The notes beneath the pieces were generated by a model. That model was not told the DNA's origin. It ran no database searches and was given only the letters and a program-made list of their open reading frames with translations. This document shows positions 9,432 to 19,632 of a stretch of 64,000 nt of DNA, piece by piece (within the stretch, counting starts at the first letter, position 1; every line of letters begins with the position of its first letter). The translations under genes were made by a program, and so were the position numbers. Source of the DNA: Campylobacter peloridis LMG 23910. GTDB lineage: Bacteria > Campylobacterota > Campylobacteria > Campylobacterales > Campylobacteraceae. Where the stretch lies: NCBI RefSeq assembly GCF_000816785.1, contig NZ_CP007766.1:1178001-1242000 (forward strand), given 5' to 3'.

Positions 9432-11153
9432 ATGCATAATTGGAATTTAAATATTTTATTTAAAGATGAGCAAGAATTAAATCTTTTTTTACAAAAAACC
9501 CAAGAAGAAGCTTGTGAATTTAAAAAACAATATGAAAATAATCTTCATAGTTTAAGCAGCGAGCAATTTTTACAAGCTTTAAAAAACTATGAAGAATTAA
9601 TCTTAAAACTTTCTCACATACTAACTTATGTGTATTTAAATTTTGCTCAAGATACAACCAAAGGTGCTTTTTATGCAAAATACGAAAATTTAAGTAAAAA
9701 AATAGAAGAAAATCTTTTATTTTTTGAACTTGAATTTTGTGAACTAAAAGAAGAAAAAAACAAAAGTTTTATCGCTTTTTGCAAGGATTATGAGTTTTAT
9801 TTACATAACCTTATCAAACACAAAAAACACAATCTTTCTAAAAAAGAAGAACGGGTTATGCTTATTTTATCAAGCACAGGCTCAAATGCATTTGCAAGAT
9901 TATTTGATGAAACCTTTAGCGCTTTAAAATTTAATCTTGATGGGCAAAAATTAAGCGAAGAAGAAATTCTAAGCAAACTTTATGATAAAGATAGAATTAT
10001 TAGAAAAAAAGCTTCAAAATGTTTTAGTAAAACCTTAAAAAAACAAAACAAACTCTTAGTTTATATTTTTAATATGATTAAAAGTGAACTTGCTAACATT
10101 TGCGAGTTAAGAGCCTATGAAAGCCCAGAAACCCCAAGGCATATAAGAAATCAAATTTCTAAAAAAAGTGTTGATGCGCTTATTAATGCTAGTGAAAATA
10201 GCTTTGATATTGTTTCTAAATTTTACAATGCAAAGAAAAAAATTCTAGGATATAAAAAGTTAAAAGATTATGATCGCTATGCACCTATTGGAAAGGAAAT
10301 GCAAATTGAATTTAGCCAAGCAAAAAATATAGTTTTAAAGGCTTTTGAAAATTTTTCTAAAGATTTTTATACCATAACAAAAGAAGCTTTTGAAAACAAC
10401 TGGATTGATGTTTATCCTAAAGAATTTAAACAAAGCGGGGCTTTTTCTCACTCAAGCACACCACTAAGCCATCCTTTCATACTTTTAAACTATACCAACC
10501 AAAGGCGTGATCTTTTTACTCTAGCTCATGAGTTAGGACACACTATACATCAAAAACTTTCTTACAAAGTAGGTTTTTTAAACCAAGATACACCTCTAAC
10601 TACAGCAGAAACTGCTTCAGTGTTTGCTGAGATGTTGATTTTTGATTATATTAAAGAAAATTTAAACAAAGAAGAACTTTTGTCTTTATATGCAGCAAAA
10701 ATTGAAGATATTTTTGCCACTCTTTATAGACAAATTAATTTTACTACTTTTGAGCGTAGATTTCATGCTAAAAAAGAAGAGCTTAGCGCTCAAGAACTAA
10801 GTGAAATTTGGCTTGAAGAATCAAGAAAAATGTTTCAAGATAGCGTAATTTTAAGTAAAAATTATGCTTTATGGTATTCTTATATACCACATTTTATACA
10901 TTCTCCATTTTATTGCTATGCTTATGCTTATGCACAACTTTTAGTTTTAGCACTTTATGGCTTATATAAAAGTGGTAAATGCTCTAATTTTACTCAAATT
11001 TATATTGAATTTTTAAGTAGTGGTGGAAGTAAAAGCCCAAAAGAACTTGTAGCTATGTTTGGATTTGACATAGAAAGTGATGAATTTTGGAATATAGGTT
11101 TAAAACAAGTTAGAATACTAGTAGATGAATTTTTAAGGCTAAGCAATGATTGA
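9432..11153 (+). CDS. pepF: Oligoendopeptidase F (M3 zinc peptidase)
   Basis: Cytoplasmic metallopeptidase that degrades short peptides. It is a 573-residue, mostly helical protein with no signal peptide. The zinc site HELGHTIHQ is near residue 365, with the downstream Glu ligand in the TTAETASVFAEML helix about 25 residues later, as the M3 family requires. It starts 4 nt after pyrB, and its last codons overlap the next gene by 8 nt (ATGATTGA). Probable equivalent of Cj1099. Confidence 0.93.
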   Translation: MHNWNLNILFKDEQELNLFLQKTQEEACEFKKQYENNLHSLSSEQFLQALKNYEELILKLSHILTYVYLNFAQDTTKGAFYAKYENLSKKIEENLLFFELEFCELKEEKNKSFIAFCKDYEFYLHNLIKHKKHNLSKKEERVMLILSSTGSNAFARLFDETFSALKFNLDGQKLSEEEILSKLYDKDRIIRKKASKCFSKTLKKQNKLLVYIFNMIKSELANICELRAYESPETPRHIRNQISKKSVDALINASENSFDIVSKFYNAKKKILGYKKLKDYDRYAPIGKEMQIEFSQAKNIVLKAFENFSKDFYTITKEAFENNWIDVYPKEFKQSGAFSHSSTPLSHPFILLNYTNQRRDLFTLAHELGHTIHQKLSYKVGFLNQDTPLTTAETASVFAEMLIFDYIKENLNKEELLSLYAAKIEDIFATLYRQINFTTFERRFHAKKEELSAQELSEIWLEESRKMFQDSVILSKNYALWYSYIPHFIHSPFYCYAYAYAQLLVLALYGLYKSGKCSNFTQIYIEFLSSGGSKSPKELVAMFGFDIESDEFWNIGLKQVRILVDEFLRLSND

Positions 11154-11592
11154 TAAAATTTTAAATAATAAAAATTTCATAACTTTAATGCAAAAAAGCA
11201 TTTATGAGTGTTTACAAATTTTAACCCAAGAAGATATTGAGTTTAATATCATTGTAAATACAAAATTTGTTACACTTGAACCTCCCTTGCCACCAGAATT
11301 AGATGTTGTAAATAAAAATCCTTATTGTGTTTTTGCTCTTGGTGGATATACTTTTAAATCCATAGTTTTAACAAATGAACATATAGAATTTCATGCGGGT
11401 TTTGGGCCTGATGATTTTGCAACTTTTGTGAAAGTGGATTTGGGAGCAATTACTCAAATTCAAGTTGAAGATAATATTATTTTTGTCAATTTTTCTAATT
11501 ATTCCAAAAAGCAAAATGATCAAAAACTAAAAGAAAAGTCTATGAATGCCTTTTTAAATAATCCTAAAAACAAAGATATATTTAAAAAATGA
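11146..11592 (+). CDS. SspB-like protein, candidate ClpXP adaptor
   Basis: A 148-residue soluble protein usually left as hypothetical (Cj1100 in C. jejuni). By eye its layout matches SspB: an N-terminal helix (KSIYECLQILTQE), a strand with NIIVNTKFVTLEPPLPPEL, a strand CVFALGG, then a segment SIVLTNEHIEFHAGFGP followed by FVKVDLGAITQIQ. This parallels the SspB pattern of a hydrophobic strand, a GV-x-P turn, then ELANDEVRFNARFGG and the VPLAAVLAI strand. In SspB this fold binds the ssrA tag and a C-terminal tail binds ClpX; here too a charged Lys/Asn-rich tail of about 30 residues follows. It overlaps pepF by 8 nt and the helicase gene by 4 nt. The family call is my inference and needs a profile search. 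Confidence 0.6.
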   Translation: MIDKILNNKNFITLMQKSIYECLQILTQEDIEFNIIVNTKFVTLEPPLPPELDVVNKNPYCVFALGGYTFKSIVLTNEHIEFHAGFGPDDFATFVKVDLGAITQIQVEDNIIFVNFSNYSKKQNDQKLKEKSMNAFLNNPKNKDIFKK

Positions 11593-13652
11593 ATTTACTT
11601 CAAGGGTTAAATGATAGCCAAAAAGAAGCTATCATGCATATTGATGGAGCTATGCTTATATTAGCAGGAGCAGGTAGTGGAAAAACAAAAACTATCACCA
11701 CTAGACTTGCTTATTTGATTGATCATGTGGGCATTCCTGCGCAAAATACCCTCACACTAACCTTTACAAATAAAGCTGCTAGCGTAATGAAAACAAGAGC
11801 TTTAGCTCTTTTAAAAGATCAAAATTTACACAATCCACTTCTATGTACTTTTCATAAATTTGGTTTATTATTTTTAAGGCTTTATAGTGAAAGAATCAAA
11901 AGAGCAAATAATTTTGTTATTATCGACACTGATGATAAAAAGAAAATTTTAAAGGATTTAGCAGGTGAAAACATAAAAAACTCATTAGCAAGCATTGGAG
12001 CTTATATTTCAAATTTTAAAAATCAAAGCAAAAATGCTGAAGAAATTCGAAAAGAATTAGAATTTTTAAAAGATGAAAAAAGTAAAAACTACGAAGAAAT
12101 TATTCATCTTTATGAGCAATATGAAAATTTTTTAATACAAAATAATTTTATGGATTTTGATGATTTATTAATGCTTACAAATAAAATTTTAGAAGATGAA
12201 AATTTTGCTAAAGAACAAAGCAAAATTTATCAATACATAACAGTAGATGAATATCAAGATACCAATGCTCTGCAATATCAAATTCTAAAAAAACTTTGTG
12301 CGTCTCATGAAAATATCTGTGTAGTGGGTGATGATGATCAAAGTATTTATGGCTGGCGTGGTGCTAAAATAGAAAATATCCTAAATTTCAAAGAACAATT
12401 TAACAATGTAAAATTAGTCAAACTAGAGCAAAATTATCGCTCAACAAATGCTATTTTACAAGCTGCAAACGAACTTATAGAACATAATAGAAAAAGATTA
12501 GGAAAAACACTAATTTGCACAAAGGATAAAGGTGAAGAAATAGAAATTTTACAAAATGATGATGAAAAAATTGAAAGTTTTAAAGTAGCAAAAGAAATTT
12601 CAAAACTTTTAAATTCAAAAGTTAATCCAAGTGAAATAGCTATACTTTATAGAGTTAATGCACTATCGCGTGCTTTAGAAGAAGCATTTAGCAAAGAAAA
12701 AATTCCTTTTAAACTACTAAGTGGAATTCGCTTTTATGAAAGAGCTGAGATTAAAGATATCATTTCTTATTTAAGATTACTCTCAAATTTAAATGATGAT
12801 TATTCTTTTAAACGCATTATCAACCGCCCTAAAAGAAATTTTGGCAATGCAAGTTTAGAAAAACTAGAAAATTATGCTAAAGAAAATCATTTATCTTTGT
12901 TTGAAAGCTTATGTATTTTACAAGGAAGTGGATTTTTTAGTAAAAAAACAGATAAAGAAATAGAAAAATTTATATTAAGCATACATAAAATCAAAGAAAA
13001 AGAAGACTTACTTGGAATAATTTTATCTTTAGAAGATGAATTTAAAATCAAAGAATTTTATAAAGATAATCCAGAATCCGAAGATAAGCTTTTAAACATA
13101 GATGAACTATATGCTAATTTAAAAGATAAAATTTCTCATGGAAACTATGATACTTTAGATGATATTTTAAATGAAATATCTTTACTCAATGAACAAGATA
13201 GTTTAGATCAAGATAAAGTTTGTATTATGAGTATACATGCTAGCAAAGGACTTGAATTTGACTATGTTTTCATTATAGGTTTGGAAGAAGGATTTTTTCC
13301 ACTCACTAGCGAATCAAGCAATATAGAAGAAGAAAGAAGACTTGCTTATGTAGCAATCACTAGAGCAAAGAAAAAACTTTATTTAAGCTATGCAAATTCT
13401 AGATTTTATAAAGGAAGTCGTGCAAGATTAGAAAAAAGTAGATTCTTTGGTGAAAGTAATGTGATGAAAAAAGAACTTACTTTAGATTATCAAAGTAGTT
13501 CTTATAAAAAGGGTGATTTAATTAAACATAAAATTTTTGGAATAGGTAGAGTTACAAGTGTAAGCAAAATAGGTGCTGAAGAAAAACTTACTATTAATTT
13601 TGGAGGCATAGAAAGAATGATTATGTCAAGTTTTGTGGAAAAAGTTATATGA
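11589..13652 (+). CDS. UvrD/Rep/PcrA-type DNA helicase
   Basis: Superfamily 1A 3'-5' DNA helicase of 687 residues. Motifs in order: Q motif LNDSQKEAI near residue 6, Walker [11 protein letters not shown] near 27, Walker [11 protein letters not shown] near 218, motif [16 protein letters not shown] near 246, motif [13 protein letters not shown] near 279, motif [18 protein letters not shown] near 548 and motif [17 protein letters not shown] near 587. A C-terminal Tudor-like domain ([15 protein letters not shown]) ends the protein. Roles in repair or replication restart are inferred from the family; I cannot say whether it is the UvrD, Rep or PcrA equivalent. It overlaps both neighbours by 4 nt. 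Confidence 0.92.
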   Translation: MNLLQGLNDSQKEAIMHIDGAMLILAGAGSGKTKTITTRLAYLIDHVGIPAQNTLTLTFTNKAASVMKTRALALLKDQNLHNPLLCTFHKFGLLFLRLYSERIKRANNFVIIDTDDKKKILKDLAGENIKNSLASIGAYISNFKNQSKNAEEIRKELEFLKDEKSKNYEEIIHLYEQYENFLIQNNFMDFDDLLMLTNKILEDENFAKEQSKIYQYITVDEYQDTNALQYQILKKLCASHENICVVGDDDQSIYGWRGAKIENILNFKEQFNNVKLVKLEQNYRSTNAILQAANELIEHNRKRLGKTLICTKDKGEEIEILQNDDEKIESFKVAKEISKLLNSKVNPSEIAILYRVNALSRALEEAFSKEKIPFKLLSGIRFYERAEIKDIISYLRLLSNLNDDYSFKRIINRPKRNFGNASLEKLENYAKENHLSLFESLCILQGSGFFSKKTDKEIEKFILSIHKIKEKEDLLGIILSLEDEFKIKEFYKDNPESEDKLLNIDELYANLKDKISHGNYDTLDDILNEISLLNEQDSLDQDKVCIMSIHASKGLEFDYVFIIGLEEGFFPLTSESSNIEEERRLAYVAITRAKKKLYLSYANSRFYKGSRARLEKSRFFGESNVMKKELTLDYQSSSYKKGDLIKHKIFGIGRVTSVSKIGAEEKLTINFGGIERMIMSSFVEKVI

Positions 13653-14467
13653 ATAAAATTTTTGTTGCTTACAAACCAAGTGATATAAGTTCAAACGCTT
13701 TTTTAAATAAAATCAAAAAAAGATACAAAATTAAAAAAGCTGGTTTTTCAGGAACGCTTGATCCTTTTGCAAAAGGAGCATTGCTTATAGCCTTTAACCA
13801 ATACACAAAACTTTTTCGTTTTTTTAATAAAAATCCAAAAATATACAGAGCAACACTTTGGTTTGGAGTGCATTCTTTAAGTCTTGATAATCAAAACATT
13901 AAAGAAATCACTCTTGTAAATTCTTTTAAAAAAGAAATTTTAGAAAAAGTTAAAAATGAACTTTTGGGTAAAATCACTTATATCCCACCTGCATATTGTG
14001 CAAAAAAAATAAACGGAATAAGATCTTATGAGCTTGCTAAAAAAGGATATGAGGTAAATTTAAAACCATGTATTATGGAAATTTTTAATACAAAAATTTT
14101 ACATTATAACCATCCGTTTTTAACCATAGAAATTGCCGTAAGTGAAGGTTCTTATATACGCTCATATTGTGAATTATTTGCTAGAAAACTCGGTGTTAAT
14201 GCTACATTAAGCTCATTAGAGCGACTAAGTGAAGGAGAATTTATTTATGAAAACGAAAAAGAATTAAACCCTTTAGCTTATTTAAATCTTAGAAAAAATA
14301 CGATAAAATACCCTCAAAAATTACATAATGGACAAAAAATTTTTTTGGACGATTTAGAAATTCAAGATGAAGGTAGTTATATTTTAGAAGAAAAAGATTT
14401 TTTTTCTATTATTTTTATTCAAGATAAACAAGTGCAATATTACTTAAATAAGGTTATAAAATGTTAA
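13649..14467 (+). CDS. truB: tRNA pseudouridine-55 synthase
   Basis: Isomerises U55 in the T loop of tRNAs. The catalytic aspartate lies in [18 protein letters not shown] (Asp38), and the later motifs [17 protein letters not shown] and [19 protein letters not shown] fit TruB. At 272 residues it is a short-form enzyme with a minimal C-terminal domain. It starts within the last codons of the helicase gene (4-nt overlap) and overlaps csrA by 7 nt, so translation through this run is probably coupled. Confidence 0.94.
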   Translation: MNKIFVAYKPSDISSNAFLNKIKKRYKIKKAGFSGTLDPFAKGALLIAFNQYTKLFRFFNKNPKIYRATLWFGVHSLSLDNQNIKEITLVNSFKKEILEKVKNELLGKITYIPPAYCAKKINGIRSYELAKKGYEVNLKPCIMEIFNTKILHYNHPFLTIEIAVSEGSYIRSYCELFARKLGVNATLSSLERLSEGEFIYENEKELNPLAYLNLRKNTIKYPQKLHNGQKIFLDDLEIQDEGSYILEEKDFFSIIFIQDKQVQYYLNKVIKC

Positions 14468-14688
14468 TTTTGTCAAGAAAAGAAAATGAGAGTATAAAAA
14501 TTGGAGATAACATAGAAATAAAAGTAGTTCAAACAGGCAAAGGTTATGCAAAAATAGGCATTGAAGCACCAAAAACACTAATGATTTTACGCAAAGAACT
14601 TATCGAACAAGTAAAAAGTGAAAATTTACATGCAATAAGTGATGAAAGAATCAAGCTTGATGATTTAAGTAAAAAGCTAAAAAAATGA
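14461..14688 (+). CDS. csrA: Carbon storage regulator CsrA
   Basis: A 75-residue RNA-binding post-transcriptional regulator that acts on flagellin and many other mRNAs in Campylobacter; FliW antagonises it. The N-terminal strand [20 protein letters not shown] and the loop [20 protein letters not shown], including the RNA-contacting Arg of the second region, are intact. A helical tail of about 20 residues follows. The gene sits inside the truB-ispE overlap chain and has no obvious promoter of its own. Confidence 0.96.
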   Translation: MLILSRKENESIKIGDNIEIKVVQTGKGYAKIGIEAPKTLMILRKELIEQVKSENLHAISDERIKLDDLSKKLKK

Positions 14689-15437
14689 AAGCTTATGCTA
14701 AGGCTAATATTTTTTTAAAAATCATTGGATTTGATTTACGCTCTTATCATTTATTACAATCGCGTTTTGTGTTGTTAAAAAATATTTTTGACGAATTAGA
14801 ATTTAGTAATGAAAAATACAAAGATGGTTTTGAAATTATAGGGAATTTCACACAAGATACCATTATACATAAAGCTTATAATGAATTAGAAAATCTTGGC
14901 TATGCTAATCAATTGAAAGATTTTTTTAAAGACAAAAGCCTAAAACTTACAAAAAATATTCCAATAGGCGGAGGATTTGGCGGAAGTAGCACCGATGCAG
15001 TTACATTTTTATTGATGATTAATGAGGCTTTGAATTTAAAATTATCTCATCAAGATTTAGTAAATATCTGTCAAAAACTTGGGTCTGATTTAGTCTTTTT
15101 TTTAAGTGGTTATGAAAGCGCTAATGTAAGTGGTTGTGGAGAAATCATAGAATATTTTGAAGATGATTTTTATAATTTAAATTTCGTTTTTCCTTCTATT
15201 GAATGTTCAAGTGCTAAAGTATATCAAGCATTTGATAATAGTCAATATGATTTAAAAGCCAACTTGAAATTAGCAAAAACATTAAAAACATTAAAAACTA
15301 GCGAACTTTTAAAATTTAAAAATACAGATTTAAACGACTTGTTTGCTCCTTGTGTAAAAATTTATCCTAAAATGCAATTTTTCTTTGATAATGCTTATTT
15401 TTTAAGTGGAAGTGGAAGTGGAGTTTTTAAGGCTTAG
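14685..15437 (+). CDS. ispE: 4-diphosphocytidyl-2-C-methyl-D-erythritol kinase
   Basis: GHMP kinase of the MEP isoprenoid pathway. The N-terminal [12 protein letters not shown] matches the substrate loop with its catalytic Lys, and the ATP loop [14 protein letters not shown] lies near residues 93-106. A C-terminal glycine segment LSGSGSGVF is also present. At 250 residues it is shorter than the 283-residue E. coli enzyme. It overlaps csrA by 4 nt, and smpB follows after 3 nt. The organism evidently uses the non-mevalonate route. Confidence 0.93.
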   Translation: MKAYAKANIFLKIIGFDLRSYHLLQSRFVLLKNIFDELEFSNEKYKDGFEIIGNFTQDTIIHKAYNELENLGYANQLKDFFKDKSLKLTKNIPIGGGFGGSSTDAVTFLLMINEALNLKLSHQDLVNICQKLGSDLVFFLSGYESANVSGCGEIIEYFEDDFYNLNFVFPSIECSSAKVYQAFDNSQYDLKANLKLAKTLKTLKTSELLKFKNTDLNDLFAPCVKIYPKMQFFFDNAYFLSGSGSGVFKA

Positions 15438-15440
15438 ATA

Positions 15441-15896
15441 ATGAAAAAAACTATAGTTAAAAATAAAAAAGCTTTTTTTGATTATGAAATTTTAGAAAAA
15501 TTTGAAACAGGCATCGTGCTAAAAGGCTCTGAAGTAGTTGCATTAAGAGCTTTTAGAGCTAATTTAAAAGATTCCTTTGTGCGTATTATTAAGGGTGAAA
15601 TTTTTTTATTAAATGCTCACATCTCCCATCTTAGCACCACTCATTCTTTTTATAAACACGAAGAAAAAGGAGCTAGAAAACTTTTAATGCATAAAAAGCA
15701 AATTGATAAACTTTTTGGAAAAATTAGCACTCAAGGATTTACTATAGTTCCACTAGAGCTTTATTTTAATGAAAAAAATAAAGTAAAAGCTTTAATAGCT
15801 TTAGCCAAAGGAAAGAATTTGCACGATAAAAGAGAAAGTTTAAAGAAAAAACAAGCAGATCTTGAAGCAAGAGCTGCAATGAAAAATCACTATTAA
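15441..15896 (+). CDS. smpB: SsrA-binding protein SmpB
   Basis: Partner of tmRNA in trans-translation, rescuing stalled ribosomes and tagging the nascent chain for proteolysis. The 151-residue sequence has the family start [20 protein letters not shown], the KGSEVVALR motif, and the positively charged C-terminal tail [16 protein letters not shown] that mimics a codon-anticodon stem. The ssrA RNA gene is not in this window. An SspB-like gene, clpS and clpA lie nearby, which fits a role in protein quality control. Confidence 0.96.
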   Translation: MKKTIVKNKKAFFDYEILEKFETGIVLKGSEVVALRAFRANLKDSFVRIIKGEIFLLNAHISHLSTTHSFYKHEEKGARKLLMHKKQIDKLFGKISTQGFTIVPLELYFNEKNKVKALIALAKGKNLHDKRESLKKKQADLEARAAMKNHY

Positions 15897-15905
15897 AGGA
15901 AAAAA

Positions 15906-16523
15906 ATGAAAAAATTTACTTACTTATTTTTAACATGTATTTTCGCAATTTTAATAAATGCTTGTTCAACAGAAGAAAGAATAGAAAATGATTTTGCTTT
16001 TGCAGAATACAAAATAAATGATGAAATTTTATTAAAAAGTGTCAATGGAGGTGAAAAAACACTAGTTAGAACGCAAAATGGCTTTGTGATCAAAGGCGAA
16101 GAGGATAAAATTTTAATGTTTGATTTTTTTGGAACCTTTTGCACCCCTTGTCAAGAAGAAGCACCTCATCTAACTAGCTTATGGCAAAAAAATGCTAAAA
16201 ATTTTATAATCATTGGGCTTAGTCATTTTGAAAATGTAAGCGATCAGGCAGTAAAAGACTTTGCTATTAAATACGGTGCATATTATTTTTTAAGCAATTC
16301 TAAGGAAAATGATAGAATAATAGCTCAAGCTTTAAAAGATATAAACTATCAAAACATGGAACAGCTTCCTTTTAAAGTAGTTTTAAAAAATGGAAGCTAT
16401 CAAGATTTAACAGATTTTTGGAATAAAGATTCAAAAAAATATGTCAAATACTACCTTGGTAAAGTTTCCACTCAAACTATGCAAGATGATATCACTAGGA
16501 TATTAAATGAGTCTAAAAAATGA
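15906..16523 (+). CDS. Thioredoxin-like lipoprotein (TlpA type)
   Basis: A 205-residue periplasmic redox protein. The N terminus is a lipoprotein signal, with Cys20 following ILINA as a lipobox. A TlpA/thioredoxin fold carries the active site GTFCTPC (Cys79 and Cys82) and the expected cis-Pro region QLPFKVVLKNG. Likely roles are disulfide reduction for cytochrome c maturation or redox defence; the sequence does not decide. It begins 9 nt after smpB behind AAAGGAAAAA, and its end overlaps clpS by 17 nt. Probable equivalent of Cj1106. Confidence 0.88.
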   Translation: MKKFTYLFLTCIFAILINACSTEERIENDFAFAEYKINDEILLKSVNGGEKTLVRTQNGFVIKGEEDKILMFDFFGTFCTPCQEEAPHLTSLWQKNAKNFIIIGLSHFENVSDQAVKDFAIKYGAYYFLSNSKENDRIIAQALKDINYQNMEQLPFKVVLKNGSYQDLTDFWNKDSKKYVKYYLGKVSTQTMQDDITRILNESKK

Positions 16524-16800
16524 AGTTTTAGAGCAACAAAAATTAGCAGAACCTAAAATGTTTAAGGTTTTGCTTTTAAATGATGATGTTACCACTATGG
16601 ATTTTGTTATTGAAATTTTGGTAAATATCTTTCATCATGATTTTGAAAAAGCTAGTGCTATTATGCTTGAAATTCATCATCAAGGAAGTGGAGTTTGTGG
16701 TATTTATACAGAAGAAATTGCTCTTAGTAAAAAACAGCAAGTTGATATGGCAGCAAAAATTAATAATTTTCCACTTCAAACAAGGATAGAAGAACAATGA
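16507..16800 (+). CDS. clpS: ClpS, N-degron adaptor for ClpAP
   Basis: A 97-residue adaptor that delivers proteins with destabilising N-terminal residues to ClpA. The pocket motif LLNDDVTTMDFVIEIL and the HHQGSGVCGIYTEEIA segment are both present, as expected for an N-end rule adaptor. It overlaps the lipoprotein gene by 17 nt and clpA by 4 nt. The trio clpS-clpA-aat is a complete N-degron module: transferase, adaptor and unfoldase in one run. Confidence 0.95.
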   Translation: MSLKNEVLEQQKLAEPKMFKVLLLNDDVTTMDFVIEILVNIFHHDFEKASAIMLEIHHQGSGVCGIYTEEIALSKKQQVDMAAKINNFPLQTRIEEQ

Positions 16801-18926
16801 AATTTAAAGAAACAATTGATTCATTTATTCCCAATGCTAAGCATCTAAGCTTTATCAATCATCATGAATTTATCACTTGCGAGCATTTGCTTTTTGCGGT
16901 AGTTAAACTAAGTAATGATTTTAAAAATTTGCTTGAAGAAATTGGCGATGGAGATTTGCAAGGTTTAGAAAATGAGCTAAAAAATTATTTGGCCAAAAAC
17001 AATGAAATTTTAAAAAAAGAAATAGAACCTATTTTTTCTATTGTGCTAGAAAATATATTAGAAAAATTAAATTCAAAAAAACAAAATAGTGTAATTGATT
17101 TTATCATCGCACTTTGCAAAGAAGAAAAAGCTTATTCTTATAATATTTTAAAAAAACACCTAATAGAAGAAGAAAAAATAAAAGAATTATTACAAAATAC
17201 TGAATTTGAAAATCTAAAAAATCACACTATTGAGTTGGTAGAACTTGCAAAAAAAGAAAAAATAGATCCTGTTATTGGTAGGAAATTTGAACTAGAAAGA
17301 ATAATGCAAATTCTAAGCAGACGCAAAAAAAACAATCCAATTTTAGTAGGTGAACCAGGAGTTGGTAAAAGTGCTGTTATAGAAGGTCTTGCTTTAGCTA
17401 TCGCTCAAAATAAAGTTCCAAATCATTTGAAAAATTCAAAGATTTATAGTCTTGATATGGCAAGCTTGCTTTCAGGAACAAAATATAGAGGAGATTTTGA
17501 AAAAAGACTAAAAGATATCATAAAAGAATTAGAAAATATCCCTAATGCTATTTTATTTATAGATGAAATTCATACCATAGTAGGAACTGGTGCAAGCAAT
17601 GAAAGTCATGCAGATATGTCAAATTTATTAAAACCTGCACTAAGCAATGGTAATATAAAATGTATAGGTGCAACTACTTTTATAGAGTATAAAAATACCT
17701 TTGATAAAAACAAAGCTTTAAGTAGAAGATTTGCAAAAATTGATATAGATGAGCCAAGCGAAGAAGAATGTTTTTTGATTTTACAAGGTTTAAAAAATAA
17801 ATATGAAAATTTCCATAAAATCAAATTAAGCGATGAAATTTTACAAACAAGCATAAAACTAGCAAAACAATTTTTGCATGATAAATTTTTACCCGATAGT
17901 GCGATTGATTTAATCGATGAGCTTGGTGCAAGCTTTGCCCTAGAAGACAAAAAAAGTAAAAAAATAGTAAAAATAAAAGATTTAGAAAATACCTTAGCAA
18001 GAATGACGCATTCTCATAAAATTTATGAAAGTGATCAAGGTAAAATTCTTAAGAACTTAGAGCATGATTTAAAACAAAACATCTTTGGACAAGATGAAGC
18101 CATTAAAGCTTTATGTTCTATTTTAAAACAAAGTTATGCAGGATTAAAAGGCAAAAATACCCCAAAAGGTGTGTTTTTATTTACCGGTTCAAGTGGGGTT
18201 GGTAAAACTGAACTTGCTAAAAATTTAGCACAAATTTTAAACCTTAATCTTGAAAGATTTGACATGAGTGAATACTCACAAAAACACGATGTAAGTAAAC
18301 TCATAGGAACATCCGCTGGTTATGTGGGTTATGAAGATGGTGGTTTGCTTAGCAATAGTATTAGAAAAAATCCTTTTAGCGTAGTTTTATTTGATGAAAT
18401 AGAAAAAGCTCATCCTGATTTAACTAACACTTTTTTGCAAATTTTTGATAATGCAAGTTTGACAGATAATAGCGGTTTAAAGGCTGATTTTAAAAATACT
18501 ATTATCATTATGACTTCCAATTTAGGCTTAAAAGAAAGTAATGAACTTGGTTTTTTAAGCAGCGATAAAGAAAAAAACAATAAAGCTATAAAAGATTTTT
18601 TTGCGCCTGAATTTATAAATCGTATAGATAAAATCATACATTTTAATGATTTAAGTCAAGAGAATTTAGAGCAAATTGTTCAAAAAGAACTTGATTTAAT
18701 GGCCACTAATTTAAAAAACATCTCTATAGATGCTGATAAAAAAGTAAAAGAATTCCTTGCTAAAAAAACCAATAATAAAGAATTTGGAGTTAGATTGTTA
18801 AAACGCATTATTGCTGAAGAATTAGGAGAAAGATTAAGTGATGAAATTTTATTTGGTAGATTAAAAAATGGTGGTAAATTAAAACTCAAACTTTCTAAAA
18901 ATGAAAAAATCGAATTTGTATTCTAA
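16797..18926 (+). CDS. clpA: ClpA, ATP-dependent Clp protease unfoldase
   Basis: A 709-residue double AAA+ unfoldase that feeds substrates to ClpP. An N-terminal double-helical repeat domain (ClpS docking site) is followed by D1 with Walker A GEPGVGKS near residue 184 and Walker B ILFIDEIHTIVG near 255. D2 has Walker A GSSGVGKTE near 463, Walker B VVLFDEIEKAHPD near 530 and sensor-2 GVRLLKR near 662. The long M domain of ClpB is absent, so ClpA is the better call. It is shorter than E. coli ClpA (758). The start overlaps clpS by 4 nt and the end overlaps aat by 26 nt. Confidence 0.94.
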   Translation: MKFKETIDSFIPNAKHLSFINHHEFITCEHLLFAVVKLSNDFKNLLEEIGDGDLQGLENELKNYLAKNNEILKKEIEPIFSIVLENILEKLNSKKQNSVIDFIIALCKEEKAYSYNILKKHLIEEEKIKELLQNTEFENLKNHTIELVELAKKEKIDPVIGRKFELERIMQILSRRKKNNPILVGEPGVGKSAVIEGLALAIAQNKVPNHLKNSKIYSLDMASLLSGTKYRGDFEKRLKDIIKELENIPNAILFIDEIHTIVGTGASNESHADMSNLLKPALSNGNIKCIGATTFIEYKNTFDKNKALSRRFAKIDIDEPSEEECFLILQGLKNKYENFHKIKLSDEILQTSIKLAKQFLHDKFLPDSAIDLIDELGASFALEDKKSKKIVKIKDLENTLARMTHSHKIYESDQGKILKNLEHDLKQNIFGQDEAIKALCSILKQSYAGLKGKNTPKGVFLFTGSSGVGKTELAKNLAQILNLNLERFDMSEYSQKHDVSKLIGTSAGYVGYEDGGLLSNSIRKNPFSVVLFDEIEKAHPDLTNTFLQIFDNASLTDNSGLKADFKNTIIIMTSNLGLKESNELGFLSSDKEKNNKAIKDFFAPEFINRIDKIIHFNDLSQENLEQIVQKELDLMATNLKNISIDADKKVKEFLAKKTNNKEFGVRLLKRIIAEELGERLSDEILFGRLKNGGKLKLKLSKNEKIEFVF

Positions 18927-19542
18927 ATTATTAAAAAGTCCTGATGATGCACCTGTTTTTATTAGTGAAAAACTAGAAGTAAATTTCATACCTCATGCTT
19001 ATAGTCTAGGACTTTTTCCATGGACTAGTAATCCTGTTACTTGGTGGTGCCCTTCTCCTAGAATGGTGCTTTTACCTGATGAAGTGCGTATACAAAAAAG
19101 CATAAAAAAAGCTTTAAAAACTTATGAAATAAGACTTGATTTTGATTTTAACTCGCTTATAAGTCATTGTGCAAAAAGAAAAAAAACTTGGATAAGTCAA
19201 GAATTTATACAAGTTTATACAAAACTTTTTGAGCAAAATTTAGCCCATAGTGTTGAAGTTTATGAAAATGATGTTTTAATTGGCGGTTTATATGGACTTA
19301 TTATTGGCAAAATGTTCTTTGGTGAAAGTATGATAAGTCTTAAAAAAGATGCCTCAAAAATTGCCTTAATCAAACTCTGTGAAACACTAAAACCATACGA
19401 TTTTTTAATAGATTGTCAAGTTCCAAATGATCATTTAAAATTTATGGGTGCAAAAGAAATTCTAAAAAAAGATTTTTTAAAACTACTTGAAGAAAAAGTT
19501 TCACTTGAAAGTGGCTTTAAAAATTTCAAAAATTTACTATAA
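18901..19542 (+). CDS. aat: Leucyl/phenylalanyl-tRNA--protein transferase
   Basis: Transfers Leu or Phe from aminoacyl-tRNA to proteins with N-terminal Lys or Arg, creating N-degrons for ClpS/ClpAP. Family motifs GLFPWTSNPVTWWCPSPR (near residues 37-54) and GGLYGLIIGKMFFGESMIS are intact, and the length of 213 is normal. The ATG at 18901 lies 26 nt inside clpA; no better start exists before the conserved region. It is the last gene of the rightward run before the flgB promoter. Confidence 0.93.
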   Translation: MKKSNLYSKLLKSPDDAPVFISEKLEVNFIPHAYSLGLFPWTSNPVTWWCPSPRMVLLPDEVRIQKSIKKALKTYEIRLDFDFNSLISHCAKRKKTWISQEFIQVYTKLFEQNLAHSVEVYENDVLIGGLYGLIIGKMFFGESMISLKKDASKIALIKLCETLKPYDFLIDCQVPNDHLKFMGAKEILKKDFLKLLEEKVSLESGFKNFKNLL

Positions 19543-19581
19543 AAAGATATACTTATAGCTAAGAAATCACATAAAAATTTT

Positions 19582-19595
19582 GGAATGATTTTTGC
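19582..19595 (+). promoter_or_regulatory. Sigma-54 promoter upstream of flgB
   Basis: GG at 19582-19583 and GC at 19594-19595 are separated by exactly 10 bases (context TTTTGGAATGATTTTTGCTT), the invariant -24/-12 spacing of RpoN promoters. It ends 37 nt before the flgB start. In C. jejuni flgBC-fliE belong to the FlgSR/RpoN class of flagellar genes, so regulation by flagellar assembly state is expected. Confidence 0.8.
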
Positions 19596-19632
19596 TTTTA
19601 TTCTGTAAAAGCTTTATTTTAAAGGAAAAATT

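Noticed and set aside
14461..14688. Frameshift between truB and csrA
   Set aside because: The 7-nt overlap is a normal coupled arrangement; both proteins are complete.
17606..17950. Minus-strand 114-codon frame inside clpA
   Set aside because: Shadow of clpA; Ser/Lys/Leu-rich antisense composition with no recognisable domain.
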